Assembly (NCBI RefSeq): GCF_035917235.1
Contig: NZ_CP108423.1
Location: 1,054,001 to 1,118,000, forward strand
Direction: 5' to 3'
Length of the DNA: 64,000 nt
Source of the DNA: Streptomyces sp. NBC_01294
GTDB lineage: Bacteria > Actinomycetota > Actinomycetes > Streptomycetales > Streptomycetaceae
Shown here: positions 62,703 through 64,000 of the stretch, piece after piece
Numbering within the stretch: position 1 is the first letter of the stretch
Layout: every line of letters begins with the position of its first letter
Made by a program: the position numbers and the translations under genes
The notes under the pieces: model-generated
What the model saw: only the letters and a program-made list of their open reading frames with translations
Database searches by the model: none
Told to the model about the DNA's origin: nothing

Positions 62703-64000
62703 TCAGGCCATAGCCGCGCCGGTTCCCGCGATCACCTCGGGCCGCAGCAGGGCGGCGAGCCTCTCGGCCGGCAGCAGGCCCCTCTCCAGGACCAGCTCGG
62801 CCACACCCCGGCCACTGGCGAGGGCTTCCTTGGCGATGTCGGTGGCGGCCGTGTACCCGATGTGCGGGTTCAGGGCGGTCACCAGGCCGATGGAGTTCTC
62901 TACGGTGGCGCGCAGCACCTCGGTGTTCGCGGTGATGCCGGCCACGCAGCGCTCGGCGAGGGTGAGGCAGGCCGCGCGCAGGTGGGTTATGGACTTCGAC
63001 AGAGAGTGCAGGATGACCGGCTCGAAGGCGTTGAGCTGGAGCTGTCCGGCTTCGGCGGCCATGGTGATGGTGATGTCGTTGCCGATCACCTCGAAGGCGA
63101 CCTGGTTGACGACCTCGGGGATCACCGGGTTGACCTTGCCGGGCATGATGCTCGAGCCCGCCTGCACCGGCGGCAGGTTGATCTCGCCGAAGCCCGCGCG
63201 CGGCCCGGAGGACAGCAGGCGCAGGTCGTTGCAGGTCTTGGACAGTTTGACGGCGATGCGCTTGAGGACGCCGGACATCTGGACGAACGCGCCGCAGTCC
63301 TGGGTGGCTTCGACCAGGTTGGCCGCGGTGACCAGGGGCAGCCCGGTGATGTCGGCAAGGTGGCGGCGGGCCGATTCGGCGTATCCGGCGGGGGCGTTGA
63401 GACCCGTGCCGATCGCGGTCGCGCCGAGGTTGATCTCAAGGATCAGCTCGACGGCCTCAGCGAGCCGGCTGCGGTCCTCGTCGAGCATGACGGCGAAGGC
63501 GGAGAACTCCTGCCCGAGCGTCATCGGCACGGCGTCCTGCAGCTGGGTGCGGCCCATCTTCAGCACGTCGCGGAACTCGGCGGCCTTGCGGGCGAACGTG
63601 TCCTGGAGGACGGCCATGGCGTCGAGCAGGCCGCGCACCGCGGAGACGGTCGCGATCCGAACGGCGGTCGGGTAGACGTCGTTGGTGGACTGGCCGAGGT
63701 TGACGTCCTCGTTGGGGTGCAGGTGCTGGTACTCGCCCCTGGCGTGGCCCAGCAGCTCCAGCGCCCGGTTGGCGATGACCTCGTTGGCGTTCATGTTGGT
63801 GGAGGTGCCGGCACCGCCCTGGATGACGTCGACGACGAACTGGTCGTGGAGCTTGCCGCCGCGTATCTCCTGGCAGGCGGCGACGATCACGGCGGCCTTC
63901 GCGGGCTCCAGCAGGCCGAGTTCCTCGTTGGCGAGGGCTGCGGCCTCCTTGACGGCGGCGAGGGCGTCGATCAGGTGCGGGTAGGCGGAGATGGGCGTGC
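62703..64000 (-). CDS. aspA: Aspartate ammonia-lyase, 5' end outside window
   Basis: The frame is open to the window edge, so the N-terminus is missing; the ATG-like start near 63890 is internal. About 430 residues are visible, including the fumarase/aspartase signature GSSIMPGKVNP, LGQSTNDVYPTA, GGAGTSTNMNANEV and NPHIGYTAA. The enzyme converts L-aspartate to fumarate plus ammonia; tetrameric and cytoplasmic in known members. TSTNMN and the LNPHIGY region favour aspartase over fumarase, though the two are close relatives. It is probably housekeeping and unrelated to the clusters. Confidence 0.9.
   Translation of the reverse strand, partial: TPISAYPHLIDALAAVKEAAALANEELGLLEPAKAAVIVAACQEIRGGKLHDQFVVDVIQGGAGTSTNMNANEVIANRALELLGHARGEYQHLHPNEDVNLGQSTNDVYPTAVRIATVSAVRGLLDAMAVLQDTFARKAAEFRDVLKMGRTQLQDAVPMTLGQEFSAFAVMLDEDRSRLAEAVELILEINLGATAIGTGLNAPAGYAESARRHLADITGLPLVTAANLVEATQDCGAFVQMSGVLKRIAVKLSKTCNDLRLLSSGPRAGFGEINLPPVQAGSSIMPGKVNPVIPEVVNQVAFEVIGNDITITMAAEAGQLQLNAFEPVILHSLSKSITHLRAACLTLAERCVAGITANTEVLRATVENSIGLVTALNPHIGYTAATDIAKEALASGRGVAELVLERGLLPAERLAALLRPEVIAGTGAAMA

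Overview
The window is very GC-rich actinomycete DNA with GTG starts, short 4-nt gene overlaps and Streptomyces-type secreted, LacI and IS proteins. A Streptomyces or Kitasatospora chromosome is the best fit. Both window edges cut genes: an NB-ARC/TPR regulator on the left and aspartate ammonia-lyase on the right.

1-40.4 kb is a nonribosomal peptide cluster, nearly all on the minus strand and flanked by two different NB-ARC regulators. In transcription order it holds: a four-gene cassette with 4-nt overlaps (glutamate mutase S and E subunits, an AsnA/AsnRS-like ligase, a GltS-like FMN protein; 38864-34554); NRPS-A (A-T-C-A-T); NRPS-B (C-A-T-C); a free-standing glutamine-type A-PCP with type II thioesterase and P450; MbtH; a SyrP-like Fe(II)/2-oxoglutarate hydroxylase; NRPS-C ((C-A-T)x4-TE); an MFS exporter; and a dimethylargininase-like enzyme. 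If the terminal C domain of NRPS-B works with the free-standing A-PCP as a split module, the line would make an octapeptide carrying beta-hydroxyglutamine. The glutamate mutase cassette points to a 3-methylaspartate-derived residue. An exported 73-aa peptide gene and seven GTTGAYC direct repeats lie at the left edge.

41.2-47.3 kb is a second compact minus-strand operon resembling the bacilysin/anticapsin genes: bacA, bacB, bacG, bacC, a bacE-like exporter, bacF, then a chorismate mutase and a Dabb-domain protein. No BacD-type ATP-grasp ligase is present. The operon could make a free anticapsin or tetrahydrotyrosine-type amino acid, or feed the neighbouring NRPS.

48-62.7 kb is accessory and scarred. 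Two terminator-plus-tRNA-Pro-end remnants (48.1 and 53.6 kb) bracket a 5.4-kb segment with a spermidine-synthase-like membrane protein, a FemAB/GNAT-like protein and three small membrane proteins. Then come an IS5-family transposase, an IS256 fragment, and a sugar locus (LacI, binding lipoprotein, two permeases, divergent GH32-like hydrolase) whose PfkB kinase gene is a deleted remnant. XRE, AraC and IS701 remnants precede aspA.

Functional names rest on motif recognition by eye. A-domain codes were extracted manually and substrates are tentative except for the glutamine-like code.
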